64,000 bases of DNA, from contig JBIKTR010000001.1 in NCBI GenBank assembly GCA_044348005.1, forward strand, positions 148,092 through 212,091, in the 5' to 3' direction. A program made the translations under genes and the position numbers. Positions within the stretch are counted from its first letter, which is position 1, and each line of letters begins with the position of its first letter. The stretch comes from JAJTHC01 sp044348005. Its GTDB lineage: Bacteria > Cyanobacteriota > Vampirovibrionia > Vampirovibrionales > JAJTHC01. Positions 1-9,355 of this stretch are shown piece by piece. The notes beneath the pieces were generated by a model. The model worked only from the letters and a program-made list of their open reading frames with translations, had not been told where the DNA came from and ran no database searches.

Positions 1-586
1 TGCCCAAGGTGCCGTCACTATTTTGAATGACTTTTACGCCGTCGCCATATTGAATAATTTTTTTACCTATTCCAGAAAGAATGACCTCAGTGCCTGAATC
101 AAACAAGGCCTGCCATTCTTCTCGGGTCATCACCAAGCTACTCACCGCCGTGGCGTATTTTCCTTGCGTGTAATAGGGCACAAAATCGCTTGTTAAAGGC
201 GTATAAGGCACGATTTTAGGGGCAAAGGTATTCCCGTAATCCGTCAACGCGTCTGTATTGATTCGATACGTTTGTTGTAAGGCGGAAACACTAAACTGAG
301 AGCTATAGTCATTAACATTGTTGCTTCGGCTGATTCGCTGTGTTTTAGGGTTCCACCACCAATAGCCAACTTCAGCAACATCCGCCAAACGGGTGGGGGC
401 ATTCACAAGAATGGGGGCAAGGGCATATTTAACCACATCACTCGGATTCACCTGAGCAAGTGCCGTGGTGTAGGTGGTATTGGCTGTAATGGTTGAAGCA
501 CTAGGGGGTGAACCAATGGTCACCACTTTTCTCAAGCGCCAGTCATAGTAGGTAATGGGAACAGAAGGGATTGAAAATGAAGTCAT
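1..586 (-). CDS. Hypothetical protein, 3' end outside window
   Basis: An open frame of 195 codons runs from an ATG at 586 off the left edge of the window. AAAGG lies 8 bases before the ATG, a good ribosome site. The protein starts MTSFSIPSVPITYYDWRLRK, has no signal peptide and is rich in Thr, Ser, Ala and Tyr, with a Trp triplet near residue 75 (EVGYWWWNPK). It resembles a structural or phage-tail-like surface protein in composition only; I do not recognise a family. It lies downstream of recO but 207 bases away, so it probably has its own promoter. The C-terminus is missing, so total length is unknown. Confidence 0.6.
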   Translation of the reverse strand, partial: MTSFSIPSVPITYYDWRLRKVVTIGSPPSASTITANTTYTTALAQVNPSDVVKYALAPILVNAPTRLADVAEVGYWWWNPKTQRISRSNNVNDYSSQFSVSALQQTYRINTDALTDYGNTFAPKIVPYTPLTSDFVPYYTQGKYATAVSSLVMTREEWQALFDSGTEVILSGIGKKIIQYGDGVKVIQNSDGTLG

Positions 587-793
587 GAAAGTGGCCTTTA
601 AACACGGGTATAGTGTTCTTATGGAATTGTTTTCGGCAATAGGCCTTTTGGACTTAAACTATCCCCTCTATTCTATAATTTTGATTGATTGTTGACTTTT
701 TTATGTATAGTTTTAGAAAGATAAAAAACCCGAAACAAGGTTCGATGCAATGGCCTAGGACTTATACCAATTAAACGATAGGCAGTGGGTATT

Positions 794-1588
794 TTAACAG
801 CTCTTCAAGTGAAGTTCCTGCGTTTTAAGGACTGCCACATAAAAGGCTTCGACTTTTTTTAAGGTACTTAAAGGCGGCTGAGGCACGTCTAATAAGGCTT
901 TAAAGGGCTCGTTTTGTAGCGCTTCTAAAACACTTAGACTCTTCCACACGCCGTGGGACACCCCCCATTGTTCCAGATCTTCTTTCATCAGTTGTGAAGC
1001 AGGAATTAAAGAGAGTCCTCCTGCATTAGGTTGAAACACTAAGCGAACTTCCGCTTCACCCTGCCAAACAATCGGTTGTTGATGCACGACATCCCACCCC
1101 CATGAAGGCAATTGCCCACTTAAGCCTAAAAGGCCTTGCCAAAACCACAGTTTGGACCACTCCAAAAAACAAGCCTCTGTGGCTTGTTGCCACAACGCGA
1201 GCAAGGCTTCATATTGGGTAAAAAGGCGTTGTCGCTTGTGGGCATCTTCATCAAAGGAAATAGCAAAAAGCCTCATGAGTTCTAAACAGGGCATGAGGGC
1301 TTCATAGGCTTCATACTCAAGCCCCTTTGCAAAATTCAGAGCGGTATGCACCTCATACTGTTCTAATCGACATAACGATGAAGCAGACGTTGAAGGCCTA
1401 AGATGAAGGTTGAAAATACCGCCTAGTTCGCTTGCCCCCCCATGTTTGGCTTTAGCCCCCTTGGCTTGGGAAAGTAAGACGTCTACTTTGCCTAATTCCT
1501 TGCTTAAATAGGTGGCAATGCGAGATCGCTCTGTATATTCGATGCTTCTTAAGCAAATGCCTGTAACCGTTTGTGCGAGTCGAGCCAT
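794..1588 (-). CDS. recO: DNA repair protein RecO
   Basis: 264 residues, the usual RecO size. The N-terminal 80 residues match the RecO OB-fold (early YTERSRIATYLSKELGKV, then GAKAKHGG and LGGIFNLHLRPS), followed by the helical domain. In known systems RecO works with RecR to load RecA on SSB-coated single-stranded DNA in RecF-pathway gap repair. The zinc-binding cysteine cluster of some RecO proteins is not evident. It starts 15 bases after the nadK stop, so it is most likely the distal gene of a recN-nadK-recO unit, which groups it with another recombination gene. Confidence 0.9.
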   Translation of the reverse strand: MARLAQTVTGICLRSIEYTERSRIATYLSKELGKVDVLLSQAKGAKAKHGGASELGGIFNLHLRPSTSASSLCRLEQYEVHTALNFAKGLEYEAYEALMPCLELMRLFAISFDEDAHKRQRLFTQYEALLALWQQATEACFLEWSKLWFWQGLLGLSGQLPSWGWDVVHQQPIVWQGEAEVRLVFQPNAGGLSLIPASQLMKEDLEQWGVSHGVWKSLSVLEALQNEPFKALLDVPQPPLSTLKKVEAFYVAVLKTQELHLKSC

Positions 1589-1603
1589 ATGTTCACTTGT
1601 ATT

Positions 1604-2521
1604 TCACACTTGTATTTCAGTGCGGGGGTTGCTGCCCCACTGTAATTTTTTTCGTAACAGCCAATAGAAATTGTCTTCAGGTTGATCAAAGCCCAAGAGT
1701 TGTAAAGCACTGTTGGATTCTTTAATGTAAATACTTTCCCCATTGGCGACTGGCAAGGGGTCTTGACCATCAAGACTAAACATAATTGGGTGGATATTAC
1801 GTTTGACGGCTTCAATACGAATGCTTGAAGAAGCGGGTACCACAATAGGTTTTGCTGAAAGACTATGCGGACAAATCGGTGTAATGACCAGTGCCGCGAC
1901 ATCAGGCACCAAGACGGGACCTCCTGCTGCCAGATTATAGGCGGTAGACCCTGTAGGGGTAGAGACAATCAGCCCATCCGCGTCATAACAAGCCACAGGA
2001 AATTCATCTATAAAAAGATCCAAACGTGCCATTTGACTAGGATTGGCGGTTTTAACCACCACATCATTCAGGGCAATCCGTGGGGCGTCCTCTTCTCTCA
2101 ACGTGGCACATTGCACTTCAAGCAACATACGTTCTTCTCGATGAAAATCGCCTGCTAATAATTGGGCCAAGTATTTTTCGATGGCTTCGGTTTCAATACG
2201 TGTTAAGAATCCCAAGTTCCCACGATTAATACCGATCATGGGAATTTCAGCGGGGGCGTAACATTGAGCGGTTCGCAAGAAGGTACCGTCTCCCCCTACG
2301 ACGATGATCAAATCAGGCGACCATTGCTTACGTTCTTCCCACAACGCGGCACACCCATCATCAAAACTGGCTTTGGCAATATGAACCTCTAGTCCTGCCA
2401 TAGAAAGAAAGCGTTCTGTGCGGGCCACATATTCCCCATCAGGATCCGTACTTTCTTTGACGACAATCAAGGCTTTTTTAAACAAATGCTTGGTCTTTTC
2501 ATGTTCAAAGGGGGGCGTCAT
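1604..2521 (-). CDS. nadK: NAD kinase
   Basis: 305 residues. The diagnostic GGDGT motif is at 76-80 (VVGGDGTFLRTAQ), followed by INRGNLGFLT, the NDVVV stretch and the STPTGSTAYNLAAGGP substrate loop. It phosphorylates NAD to NADP in the cytosol. The ATG at 2521 has only a distant AGGAA upstream, but downstream candidates would cut into the domain. The next gene recO follows after 15 bases. A recN-nadK neighbourhood is common in bacteria, supporting the assignment. Confidence 0.95.
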   Translation of the reverse strand: MTPPFEHEKTKHLFKKALIVVKESTDPDGEYVARTERFLSMAGLEVHIAKASFDDGCAALWEERKQWSPDLIIVVGGDGTFLRTAQCYAPAEIPMIGINRGNLGFLTRIETEAIEKYLAQLLAGDFHREERMLLEVQCATLREEDAPRIALNDVVVKTANPSQMARLDLFIDEFPVACYDADGLIVSTPTGSTAYNLAAGGPVLVPDVAALVITPICPHSLSAKPIVVPASSSIRIEAVKRNIHPIMFSLDGQDPLPVANGESIYIKESNSALQLLGFDQPEDNFYWLLRKKLQWGSNPRTEIQV

Positions 2522-2719
2522 ACAAGGGGGGGATTCCTATTTTGTTCTTCTGAACTGAAGATCTGTTCAAGCAAGCAGGCTTGAGCGAAGGAGTTAAAAC
2601 AAAAAAATTATAGCCCTAGTGGGCAACTTTTTTGATGTAAAAGTCAAACACGTACTTCTTGAAATCCTTGACTACAGTCACAATACACAACTTCAGTCGC
2701 TTAACATGGTGAACTTGTA

Positions 2720-4480
2720 TTATTGTACCACACTTAAAGCAGGTTGCATTTGATTCAATAAGGCTTCGGCAAATTGACGAGACGCCACCTGTGTTTGCGC
2801 ATCTTCCCCACTGGCGAGATGCGTCAATAAATCCGCCACATCCGCACGATTCAATAAGGTTTTAACCGAAGAAACGGTCACCCCATTATTCACGTGCTTA
2901 TGTACCCACCAATGATGATGTGCCGCCGCGGCCACCACCGCTTGATGCGTCACCACCAAGACTTGATGCCCCGCTTGAGCAAGTCGCTGTAGTTGAAGGC
3001 CAATGGTTTTGGCTGCTTGCCCGCTGGTGCCTGTGTCAATTTCATCAAACACATAAAGCTTTTTGGCTTGAGCTTCACCCGCTTCGGGAAGAAGGCTTGC
3101 CACCGTTAGGGCAAGTAATACGCGAGACAACTCGCCTCCACTGGCGACTTTACCCAGGGGTTTAAGTTCATCGCCCACGTTGGCAGAAAAGGCAAAGTGG
3201 ACGCGTTCTTGCCCTTGAGCGTAGGGATCTACAGGATCTAAAATAATTTTAAAGCGCGCATGAGGCATCGCCAAATCGCTTAAGGACGCTTGCACTTGGG
3301 TTTCTAAATCAAATGCCAAGCGTTGACGAGCTTGCGTCAACGCTTGGCAAGCAGATTTTAAATGCTGACTGAGGCGTGTCACATCTGTTTTTAAGACATC
3401 TGGATTGTGGTGCCTGAACTCTAACTCCGCCAATTCTTGGCTACTGTTTTCATAGTAGCGAATCACGTCCGCCAAAGTGGGGCCGTACAGTCGTTTGAGT
3501 TTTTGAAGATCATTCAAACGACTTTGTAAATCATCCAAACGCTTGGGGTTTAACCCTACCTCGTCATTCAGTGCATTAAGCTGATGCCCGATCTCTCTTA
3601 ACTGTTCACGAATAGCGTCTAACTGTTCTAAAACAGGAGTCAATCGTTTTTCTGAAGCTTCCACGGAAGAGAGTCGCTTACTTAAGCCACTCAACACATC
3701 CAACACATTAAGGGCATCGGGAGAAACATCGCCCAAGCCCATGAGTTCTAAACCTTGAGCATAAGCGGATTGTAACTGTTCCGCATGCGCCAATCGATTG
3801 ATTTCTTCTTCTAGTTCTAAATCTTCTTGAAGATCACCCAATTGAAAACGCTCGAGTTCTTCAACCTGTAAACGTAACACATGTAAGCGATGACTGGCTT
3901 GTTGCTCTTCTACTTCATAGGCGTTTAAGCGAGCAACCGCTTCTTTCCATTGCTGAAAAATACCTTCCACCGCTTCAAGGCCAGCTCGATGAGTCACCCC
4001 GCCATAGGCATCTAGCAGATGCTGTTGATGCGCCTGTTGCATAAGAGTAATCGTGCTGTGTTGACTTTGTAATTCAAGCATATAGGGACGCAAGCTTTGC
4101 ATAAACGCACGGGAAACAGACGTGCCATTGATGCGAAAACGGCTACCGCTAGGGGTGAAGTCTCGTGTGATCTCTAACACCACATGGTTTTGATCATTTC
4201 GCTCAAGTTCAATCCCTTCTGCGTCTAAAGCATGCCAAATAACGGCATCATGCTGAGGGGTGATTTCATATAAAAGGCCCGCACTGCCTTTGGTACAATC
4301 TTTTCGCAAAATTTCTTTGGCCGAAGCATGACCCCCAAAAATCCAATCCATGGCATCAATCATTAAACTTTTACCAGCACCGGCTTCTCCTGCAATAACA
4401 GTCATGCCTTGTGGCACGTCAACACATTGCGAATCAAAGACGGCAAGATGTGTTAAGATCAATTCACGAAGGCTCATCAT
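2720..4480 (-). CDS. recN: DNA repair ATPase RecN
   Basis: An SMC-like ATPase of about 586 residues. The Walker A GEAGAGKS is at about residues 30-37 from the MSLREL start. Long coiled coils follow (Q/E/L-rich region about 150-380). The C-terminal half carries the signature VASGGELSRVLLAL and Walker B VFDEIDTGTSGQAA. RecN tethers broken DNA ends in double-strand break repair. The open frame extends upstream to an ATG at 4510, but the residues added (MMQPPLRFYR) are atypical; I prefer the ATG pair at 4480/4477 preceded by TTGAG. About 200 bases without a gene separate it from nadK. Confidence 0.93.
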   Translation of the reverse strand: MMSLRELILTHLAVFDSQCVDVPQGMTVIAGEAGAGKSLMIDAMDWIFGGHASAKEILRKDCTKGSAGLLYEITPQHDAVIWHALDAEGIELERNDQNHVVLEITRDFTPSGSRFRINGTSVSRAFMQSLRPYMLELQSQHSTITLMQQAHQQHLLDAYGGVTHRAGLEAVEGIFQQWKEAVARLNAYEVEEQQASHRLHVLRLQVEELERFQLGDLQEDLELEEEINRLAHAEQLQSAYAQGLELMGLGDVSPDALNVLDVLSGLSKRLSSVEASEKRLTPVLEQLDAIREQLREIGHQLNALNDEVGLNPKRLDDLQSRLNDLQKLKRLYGPTLADVIRYYENSSQELAELEFRHHNPDVLKTDVTRLSQHLKSACQALTQARQRLAFDLETQVQASLSDLAMPHARFKIILDPVDPYAQGQERVHFAFSANVGDELKPLGKVASGGELSRVLLALTVASLLPEAGEAQAKKLYVFDEIDTGTSGQAAKTIGLQLQRLAQAGHQVLVVTHQAVVAAAAHHHWWVHKHVNNGVTVSSVKTLLNRADVADLLTHLASGEDAQTQVASRQFAEALLNQMQPALSVVQ

Positions 4481-4729
4481 GCGGTAAAATCTCAAGGGGG
4501 GTTGCATCAATATAGCTTTATTCTACACCCAACTTTCTAAAAAGCCAACTAAAGGAAGCCCACATAGGAGCCTTGCGGAAAAAGGTTGTGTTTTTGCTCA
4601 TTTCAAAGATCTGGCGGATACTATAGAAAATGACGCCACTTCTGAATGCTCTGATTGTTTGACAACTTTTGTGTTTCTGCGTGAACTGTTGTAGAATAAG
4701 AACAACACTATTATTGTAAGGAATAAACC

Positions 4730-5383
4730 ATGTTTTTTGGTGTCTATCAACAACTTCAACAACAAAATCACAGTGGGCCTAGTACCCTTTTAAGCCCTGA
4801 ATCGGCCTTGTTAGACTGGCCGGCTTCTTTTAGTTCACCGTGGCAAAGCTTTCCGCAAACCCCAACAGTGCATTGGTCTATAGAACTAGGAGGGGATGTT
4901 CAAGACATTAAGCAAGTCACTTATGTTGAATTGACCGCACTCCCTATTACCTACCAAGTCAAACGCTTGGCTTCTAAACACGGGTGGGCTTTTCGGGCAG
5001 AATGGCATGGAATTGCCATTCAATCCTTGTTGAACATGGTTTCAGGGCAAGGGGACTTACACTTTTTAGAAGTTGAAGACGTCAATGGCCAAACCGCCGT
5101 CTTTCCTTTAGCTGGTCTAATTAAAAATCAGGCCTTATTGGTGATGCATCAAGCCACGCAACCTCTTTCTCCGTGGCACGGAGGCCCCCTGCGTTTTATG
5201 GCCTTTGATTATGTGGCGGAATATAATTTAGGGCAAGTGCAGGCCCTTCGTTTTTTAAAAACAATCAGCAAAGAAGCCAAAGCCTTTAGTGATGCTCAAC
5301 TGGTGCCTGCGGGCAAGTATTATTGTTATGATCTCAAAGAACTGAAAGATCACCCTAAAACAGGTGAACTTAAAGGCTTTTAA
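4730..5383 (+). CDS. Sulfite-oxidase-fold (Oxidored_molyb-like) protein without Mo-ligand Cys
   Basis: 217 residues starting at an ATG with AAGGA 7 bases upstream. Residues from about 55 match the molybdopterin oxidoreductase domain in layout: LTALPITYQVKRLASKHGWAF, then an EWHGI segment, VFPLAGL, PWHGGPLRFMAFD and a closing VQALRFLKTI. This is the GGPLRLV...RW(V)K region of the sulfite oxidase/YedY fold. The conserved cysteine that binds molybdenum is absent: the only Cys is near the C-terminus (YYCYD). There is no signal peptide. I infer a degenerate, perhaps non-catalytic or cofactor-free member; the family match is from motif reading only. Confidence 0.6.
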   Translation: MFFGVYQQLQQQNHSGPSTLLSPESALLDWPASFSSPWQSFPQTPTVHWSIELGGDVQDIKQVTYVELTALPITYQVKRLASKHGWAFRAEWHGIAIQSLLNMVSGQGDLHFLEVEDVNGQTAVFPLAGLIKNQALLVMHQATQPLSPWHGGPLRFMAFDYVAEYNLGQVQALRFLKTISKEAKAFSDAQLVPAGKYYCYDLKELKDHPKTGELKGF

Positions 5384-5426
5384 ACTTTATATATAGTAAG
5401 GGTCTGGTAAACTTTAGCTCCGTTTT

Positions 5427-5476
5427 GAGTTGGTGCTTGGAGACCTTTGGCGGCACAAAGACCCCCAAGCACCAGC
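5427..5476. terminator. Compound hairpin between convergent genes
   Basis: TGGTGCTTGG (5431-5440) pairs perfectly with CCAAGCACCA (5465-5474), and inside the loop CTTTG (5445-5449) pairs with CAAAG (5456-5460). It lies between two converging genes, the usual site for a bidirectional terminator, but no T-tract follows on either strand. It could instead be a structured repeat: its right edge AAGCACCAGCTATA recurs in reverse complement at about 37889-37902. Confidence 0.45.
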
Positions 5477-5502
5477 TATAAAAACAAACGAGAAATCAAA
5501 AA

Positions 5503-7131
5503 CTAATGACCCACCATCGCTAGCGGAGGCACCTCAATGTCTAACGACTCCAACGACTCAGGATCCTTCATAATGCTGTTGTGCATGCCGTAAGTGAAGT
5601 AAATCGCCAACCCAATCGCCAACGCCACAAGAGTAAGGAACCACGCCGAAGACGAGAGGCTCATCATCAACCACAAACACCCCGCCACGCCTAAGAGCGG
5701 AATGGTAATGCCAAACGGCACTCGAAACGGACGCTTGGCTTCAGGCATGGTAAAGCGTAAAATCACCACACCGACGCAGACCATTAAAAACACAAAAAGC
5801 GTGCCTAAACTCGCGATGTGTGACACCAATGAAATCGGCAATAAAGCGGCCCCTAAAGCCCCGATACCTGCCACAATCCATGTGGCAGCAAGCGGTACAC
5901 CCAAGCGAGGGTCCATTTTCTTTAAAAACGCGGGCAACAGGCGGTCTCTTGCAATGGAATAGACCACGCGAATGGTGGCCATTTGCATAATCAGCATCAC
6001 AGAACTAATCCCGATGACTTCGCCAATCACCACCAGCAAATCCGCCCCTGGGACGTTCATCATCGTCATGGTTTGGGCCACGGCAGCGGTGCGGTGAATG
6101 TTTTCAATCGGGTTCACCGCTGTTACAACAACCGTCACCAACACATATAAAATCGTACAAATCAGTAAAGAACCTAAAATGCCAATGGGCATGTCTTTCT
6201 GCGGATCTTTGGCTTCTTCAGCAGAACAAGCCAAGGCGTCAAAGCCAACATAGGCAAAGAACATCAACGCCGCCCCTTTAATGATGCCGTCGTTGCCGAA
6301 GGGGGCAAAAGTTTTCCAGCCTTCGGCGAACCAGTGCTTGGAAAATAAATCAGGGTGACTGAATAAAAACCACCCCCCAATGGCTAAGAAAAAGAGGATG
6401 ATTCCAATTTTGATATACACCATGGCCGTGGCGAGCTTGGCATTTTCTTCTACGCCTTTGGTGAGTAACCACGCACAAAACAACAGGCCCACCACGGGGA
6501 AAATATCGAAGCTCTGGTTGATGACGAGCGTCAAGACATCGGGGGAGCCGGGGAGCGTGAAGGGGACTTGGTTCACCGCCACCGACGCTTCATGGCTGGG
6601 GATGCTTTGCCCTTTTTCAAGCACCGTGAAGGTAGAAGTATTCAACCACGTGGGAACCCCCACCGCCAAAGCAGGGTTATGAAAGAGATTCGCCAAGGAT
6701 TCGCCAAAAATTTTGACGCCATATAAAATGGTTTTTCCCCAGCCTTGGGCAATACACATATTGCCGGCCAAGTATTCCACCACCAGCAACCAGCCCACAA
6801 TCCAGGCCACGAACTCTCCTAGGGCGATGAACATGTAAGAATACGCCGAACCTGAAATGGGAATCAGCGTCGAAAGTTCACTGTAAGACAACGCACAAAA
6901 CACGCAAATCAAGCCTGAAATCAAGAAAGAAATCACCAACGCGGGGCCGGCGTTGTCCGCCGCGCCTTGCCCCGTGAGCACGAAAATGCCTGTGCCAATC
7001 ATGGCAGAAACCCCAAACACAATAAGATCTTTGGCGCTAAGGGTACGTTTTAAGCCCGCATCTTCCGCTTGGTGTTCAGGCAAGGGACGGGATCGGGTTA
7101 GGCTGTCCAGCAAGGAAGGGATAGAGGGCAT
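5503..7131 (-). CDS. APC-family amino acid permease (CAT/YfnA-like)
   Basis: 542 residues with about 12-13 hydrophobic segments. The first helix carries the APC signature GVSAMIGTGIFVLTG and the third segment the FCALSYSELSTLIPISGSAY motif, both typical of cationic/branched amino acid transporters (TC 2.A.3.3); AYVGFDALACSAEEAKDPQK is the conserved helix 8 region. It should be a cytoplasmic-membrane amino acid/proton symporter; substrate not predictable. The open frame begins at a TTG (7161), but AAAGGA precedes the ATG at 7131 by about 9 bases, so I choose the ATG. It stands alone. Confidence 0.88.
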   Translation of the reverse strand: MPSIPSLLDSLTRSRPLPEHQAEDAGLKRTLSAKDLIVFGVSAMIGTGIFVLTGQGAADNAGPALVISFLISGLICVFCALSYSELSTLIPISGSAYSYMFIALGEFVAWIVGWLLVVEYLAGNMCIAQGWGKTILYGVKIFGESLANLFHNPALAVGVPTWLNTSTFTVLEKGQSIPSHEASVAVNQVPFTLPGSPDVLTLVINQSFDIFPVVGLLFCAWLLTKGVEENAKLATAMVYIKIGIILFFLAIGGWFLFSHPDLFSKHWFAEGWKTFAPFGNDGIIKGAALMFFAYVGFDALACSAEEAKDPQKDMPIGILGSLLICTILYVLVTVVVTAVNPIENIHRTAAVAQTMTMMNVPGADLLVVIGEVIGISSVMLIMQMATIRVVYSIARDRLLPAFLKKMDPRLGVPLAATWIVAGIGALGAALLPISLVSHIASLGTLFVFLMVCVGVVILRFTMPEAKRPFRVPFGITIPLLGVAGCLWLMMSLSSSAWFLTLVALAIGLAIYFTYGMHNSIMKDPESLESLDIEVPPLAMVGH

Positions 7132-7288
7132 CAACACGGTTCCTTTACACATACAAAACAAGGAAGAATCTTAAACCAAAAGGTGGATGAAATCTGCCCG
7201 AAGACTCGCTATCCTTACAAAGGAAGGAGATCATGTTGGGAAAAATCTCACAAGTAGATCTATTCTAGCAAAAATAAAGGCATTGTAA

Positions 7289-7309
7289 AACAGTTGCCCC
7301 AAAACTGTT
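7289..7309 (+). promoter_or_regulatory. Dyad upstream of fliD
   Basis: AACAGTT (7289-7295) and AACTGTT (7303-7309) form a perfect 7-bp inverted repeat 55 bases before the fliD start. A TAAAGGCA at 7275 and GCCCCAAA at 7296 faintly resemble the sigma-28 elements (TAAA and GCCGATAA), with spacing 13 rather than 11. Operator or promoter role is inference. Confidence 0.3.
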
Positions 7310-7363
7310 ACGTTCGCGGGCTTTTTAGCGTGTTTGCGTTCACTTCTAAATAAGGACCCTTCC

Positions 7364-9109
7364 ATGATGAGTATTACCTTTGGTGGCATTAGCTCGGGTT
7401 TGCCCGTTAATCAAATTATTGATGCCACCATCGCGTCTGAACGTAAGCCATTAGACGCCATTCAAACACGTATTGACAAAACCACGACGCGAAAAAGCAC
7501 TTTGGCCACCATTACCTCTCGCGCCAAGACGTTTCAAACGGCGTTAAAAGTCTTTACCTCTACTTCCGTGTTAGATGCCAACATCTTTCAAGCCCGAAAA
7601 GCCACTTCTTCCAACACCACCGCCTTAGATGTAAGCGCATCGGCAGGAGCCAATTTAGCCAATTTAAGCGTTAAAGTCAATACTTTAGCCACCCCAACTA
7701 CGGCGCAATCCACCGTGCAACCGGGCGTGGTGGCGACCGCCAGCACCTTGTTGAGTGACATTAAAACGATGTCTTTAACTTCTGGCACCTTTAACGTGTA
7801 CGTCAATGGCGTGGCTTCTAGCGTGAGCGTGGATGCCAGCACCGACACCTTTGGCGATGTTCTTGGGCGGATTGGGGCGATTTCAGGCATCAGCAGTGCA
7901 AGCCTTAATGCAGAAGGCCAAGTGGTGGTTAATGCCAGCGCAGGAGGCACTGTTCGCTTTGGTTCTACAGGGGATACCTCCAACTTCTTAAAGTTGTCCA
8001 AATTAGACACCGCCGTGGAAGCAGGCAGTACCTTTACAGGCAAGCAATTCTTTTCAACCCTCAACACCACGCAAGACGTGTCTTCCACCTCTACGGGCTT
8101 AACCACTGCGGTGGTGGCAGGTTCTACCTTTAAAATCGGGAAAGCCAGTTTTGACACCACGGGCAAAAGTCTGGCGCAACTCATTACGGCCATCAATAAT
8201 TCGGCAGATGCGGGAGTAAACGCCATTTATAACAGCCTAAACAATCGTTTGGAATTGACGTCTAAATCAACGGGGCAAGTCGCCATTCAAATGGAAGAGG
8301 TGACAGGCAACTTTTTAAGTGCGATGAATCTGGTGAGTGGCAGCAATAGCACGGCGTCTCAAACCTTGGGCATGAATGCCAAGGTCACCGTCAATGGCAC
8401 AGAATACCTTTCCACCAGTAACGAAGTGAGTGAAGTGCAAACGGGACTCAAAGGCCTGACCCTCAAGCTCAAACAAGTGCAAACCACCAACGACATTAAC
8501 GTTTTGGTGGATCAAGACACCGACAAGCTCACTAAAGCGGTGGATGACGTGGTCACCGCGTTTAATACCCTCATTGGCACCATTGACACCGAAACCAAGG
8601 CAGACACCGGAAAACTAGGCGCGCAAACCAGCATTCGTTCCTTTAGAACAGAGATACGCCAAACCATGACGGCCAGCACCACAGGCCAAACCACGTATAA
8701 CAGCCTTGGGCAAGTGGGCATTTCAACCGCCAGTAGTGGGGGGCAGTCGGCCAATTCGACCTTGACCTTTAGTGCCACCAAGTTTTTGGCGGCGTTGAAA
8801 AACAGCCCAGACGAAGTGGAAAGCCTGATTAAAGGGGCCACTGGGGTGTTTACGCAGTTACAAAGCGTGGTGGAAAATGCGGTTAAAACAGGGGGTGCTT
8901 CGGGAGACAAAGGGGTGTTTCAATCGATTGGTGACAGTTATGACGCCCTGATTAGTCGTTCAAAAAAAAGCATTAGTGAAGGGGAAGCGCGTTTGGAAAA
9001 GCGGCGGGTGCAGTTACAACGGCAGTATGCGGCGTCTGATTCGTTGATTGCCCAATACAAGAGCCAAGGCAACGCCATAAGTGCGATTGGGAACCAAACG
9101 TCCAAGTAA
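7364..9109 (+). CDS. fliD: Flagellar hook-associated protein 2 (filament cap)
   Basis: 581 residues. The N-terminus SITFGGISSGLPVNQIID is the classic FliD_N start (GLxSGlpvn-I-). The middle holds many Ser/Thr/Ala-rich repeats and the C-terminal 200 residues are FliD_C-like, ending in the coiled segment with EGEARLEKRRVQLQRQY. FliD caps the growing flagellar filament and folds exported flagellin. AAGGA lies 7 bases before the ATG at 7364; the upstream extension to 7334 has no ribosome site. It is a lone flagellar gene here, with no fliS or fliC next to it, and a MITE-like repeat begins 2 bases after its stop. Confidence 0.92.
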   Translation: MMSITFGGISSGLPVNQIIDATIASERKPLDAIQTRIDKTTTRKSTLATITSRAKTFQTALKVFTSTSVLDANIFQARKATSSNTTALDVSASAGANLANLSVKVNTLATPTTAQSTVQPGVVATASTLLSDIKTMSLTSGTFNVYVNGVASSVSVDASTDTFGDVLGRIGAISGISSASLNAEGQVVVNASAGGTVRFGSTGDTSNFLKLSKLDTAVEAGSTFTGKQFFSTLNTTQDVSSTSTGLTTAVVAGSTFKIGKASFDTTGKSLAQLITAINNSADAGVNAIYNSLNNRLELTSKSTGQVAIQMEEVTGNFLSAMNLVSGSNSTASQTLGMNAKVTVNGTEYLSTSNEVSEVQTGLKGLTLKLKQVQTTNDINVLVDQDTDKLTKAVDDVVTAFNTLIGTIDTETKADTGKLGAQTSIRSFRTEIRQTMTASTTGQTTYNSLGQVGISTASSGGQSANSTLTFSATKFLAALKNSPDEVESLIKGATGVFTQLQSVVENAVKTGGASGDKGVFQSIGDSYDALISRSKKSISEGEARLEKRRVQLQRQYAASDSLIAQYKSQGNAISAIGNQTSK

Positions 9110-9111
9110 TA

Positions 9112-9261
9112 TATAGTATCAGATAGATAAAACGGTCTATGGTCTCTTTGTTGTCGCTACGATTATTTTGTTTGGCTATGTACGTCTATCTACACTTCTT
9201 CGCAAAATGATCTAGGCTGCTCGTCTAGCCTACTGTACGGAAAACTCTTTAAAACACTATA
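9112..9261 (-). mobile_element. MITE-like repeat, copy A
   Basis: 150 bp, inverted relative to the other four copies. It begins TATAGTATCAGATAG and ends TTTAAAACACTATA. The core contains the shared blocks TAGGCTAGACGAG, ATTATTTTGT and GTGTAGATAGAC on the minus strand. The ends carry TATAG/CTATA, consistent with a TA target duplication. It contains no gene. A second AACACTATA follows at 9269. Confidence 0.8.
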
Positions 9262-9307
9262 TCTCTCCAACACTATATTATTTCAAGTAATCAAACAAAG
9301 TCACAGA

Positions 9308-9336
9308 AGCAAAAGAGGGGTCGAAACGACCCCTCT
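9308..9336 (-). terminator. Intrinsic terminator of sepF
   Basis: AGAGGGGTCG (9314-9323) and CGACCCCTCT (9327-9336) form a 10-bp stem with a 3-base loop. Read on the minus strand it is followed by TTTT GCTT, and it lies about 20 bases after the sepF stop. Confidence 0.75.
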
Positions 9337-9355
9337 CTAAAATCAGTAAAAAAAA

